NCBI GenBank assembly: GCA_030602965.1
Contig: JAUVYS010000102.1
Location: forward strand, 1-5,299
From: Candidatus Bathyarchaeota archaeon
GTDB lineage: Archaea; Thermoproteota; Bathyarchaeia; RBG-16-48-13; JAGMEO01
DNA length: 5,299 nucleotides
Direction: 5' to 3'
The translations under genes and the position numbers were made by a program. How positions within the stretch are numbered: position 1 is the first letter of the stretch; every line of letters starts with the position of its first letter. This document shows positions 4,899 through 5,299 of the stretch, piece after piece. The notes beneath the pieces were generated by a model. That model worked only from the letters and a program-made list of their open reading frames with translations, was not told the DNA's origin and searched no databases.

Positions 4899-5299
4899 AT
4901 GGATAAAAAAATCGTTATCATTACTGCCTTCTTCACAATTGTAATTCTTTCAGCTGTGTTAAATTACGCTGTGTCTGTTCCCCAAGGAGTAGATAAAGAA
5001 GATTCAGAGCTTGAATGGAGTTTAAAAATAGAAGTCAATAGGGATGTCCTAAAGATATATGGTGTCAGCGAGCTGTCTTCTAGAGCTCATCCCCTAAACA
5101 TAACAAGTCATGGCGAGCCACTGATAATTCAAGCAGTATCTTTAACTAGCTTACTTGAAGAGAACAACATTGACCCTAGTGATGTCGTTCTCTTTACTCC
5201 CTTAGCTTTAGATGGCTTTTATTTAGATGTCAACGGAACCCACATTCAGAATGCTTATGTCAGGATCGTTGAAGATGAAAATGTGCTGAAAGACGGGGC
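4899..5299 (+). CDS. Exported or membrane-anchored protein, possibly with a molybdopterin-oxidoreductase-like domain; partial at window end
   Basis: 133 codons are visible from ATG 4899, and the frame is open at the right edge. Residues 1-26 are a signal peptide or N-terminal anchor: MDKK, then a hydrophobic stretch at about 5-25 ending near YAVSVP. An acidic segment (GVDKEDSELEW, 30-40) follows, then a beta-rich domain beginning LKIEVNRDVLKIYGVSEL (42-59). Sequons NIT (67-69) and NGT (112-114) fit an extracellular location. The segment AVSLTSLLEENNIDPSD (79-95), then LFTPLALDGFYLDV (98-111), resembles the part of molybdopterin-binding oxidoreductase domains where a (G)VxLxxLL motif is followed by a hydrophobic strand and an ADG turn. 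That resemblance is from memory and weak; the cofactor-binding cysteine is not seen in the visible part. The gene has its own promoter, 190 bases after the aspartate kinase stop. No confident function. Confidence 0.75.
   Translation, partial: MDKKIVIITAFFTIVILSAVLNYAVSVPQGVDKEDSELEWSLKIEVNRDVLKIYGVSELSSRAHPLNITSHGEPLIIQAVSLTSLLEENNIDPSDVVLFTPLALDGFYLDVNGTHIQNAYVRIVEDENVLKDG

Overview
The window looks like a piece of an uncultivated archaeal genome. The evidence is AT-rich intergenic DNA with archaeal BRE/TATA-like boxes about 25 bases ahead of likely transcription starts, a near-perfect archaeal Shine-Dalgarno sequence (GGAGGTGA), GTG and TTG start codons, and an archaeal-type gene set: a two-ACT aspartate kinase, an archaeal-style Hsp20, a TraB-domain protein and a broken dicluster ferredoxin. 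A Bathyarchaeia-like (Thermoproteota) source is my best guess. It rests on remembered family resemblance of the ferredoxin and Hsp20 and is not proven by the window.

Layout, left to right. Bases 1-847 (minus strand) hold the first 282 codons of a secreted GLUG-repeat surface protein that runs off the left edge. Bases 848-1230 hold no convincing gene. They contain a leaderless-type promoter for the surface protein, two small inverted repeats and a short minus-strand open frame (35 codons from its ATG) that may be a gene remnant. Bases 1231-1576 (plus) encode a 2[4Fe-4S] ferredoxin broken by a frameshift near 1340-1359. Bases 1643-2936 (minus) are a two-gene operon: an Hsp20 small heat-shock protein followed by a compact soluble TraB/PrgY-domain protein. 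The two genes overlap by 8 bases, and the downstream one starts with TTG. Bases 2944-3280 are a divergent regulatory region with a perfect 16-bp palindrome beside a TATA box and an inverted repeat near the predicted start of the plus-strand transcript. Bases 3281-4708 (plus) encode a complete aspartate kinase. Bases 4709-4898 hold possible terminators and a good promoter. Bases 4899-5299 (plus) are the start of an exported or membrane-anchored protein that runs off the right edge.

How the genes relate. The Hsp20-TraB pair is the only clear operon; overlap and coupled translation suggest joint production of a chaperone and a putative metal-dependent hydrolase, both without visible export signals. 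The aspartate kinase (entry to lysine, threonine and methionine synthesis) stands alone with its own promoter. The two proteins at the window edges are both exported and are not visibly linked to the middle genes. I see no CRISPR array, tRNA, rRNA, transposase or obvious defence system. The most useful things to follow up are the four-cysteine insertion in the TraB protein, the Hsp20-TraB coupling, the broken ferredoxin and the palindrome in the divergent promoter region.
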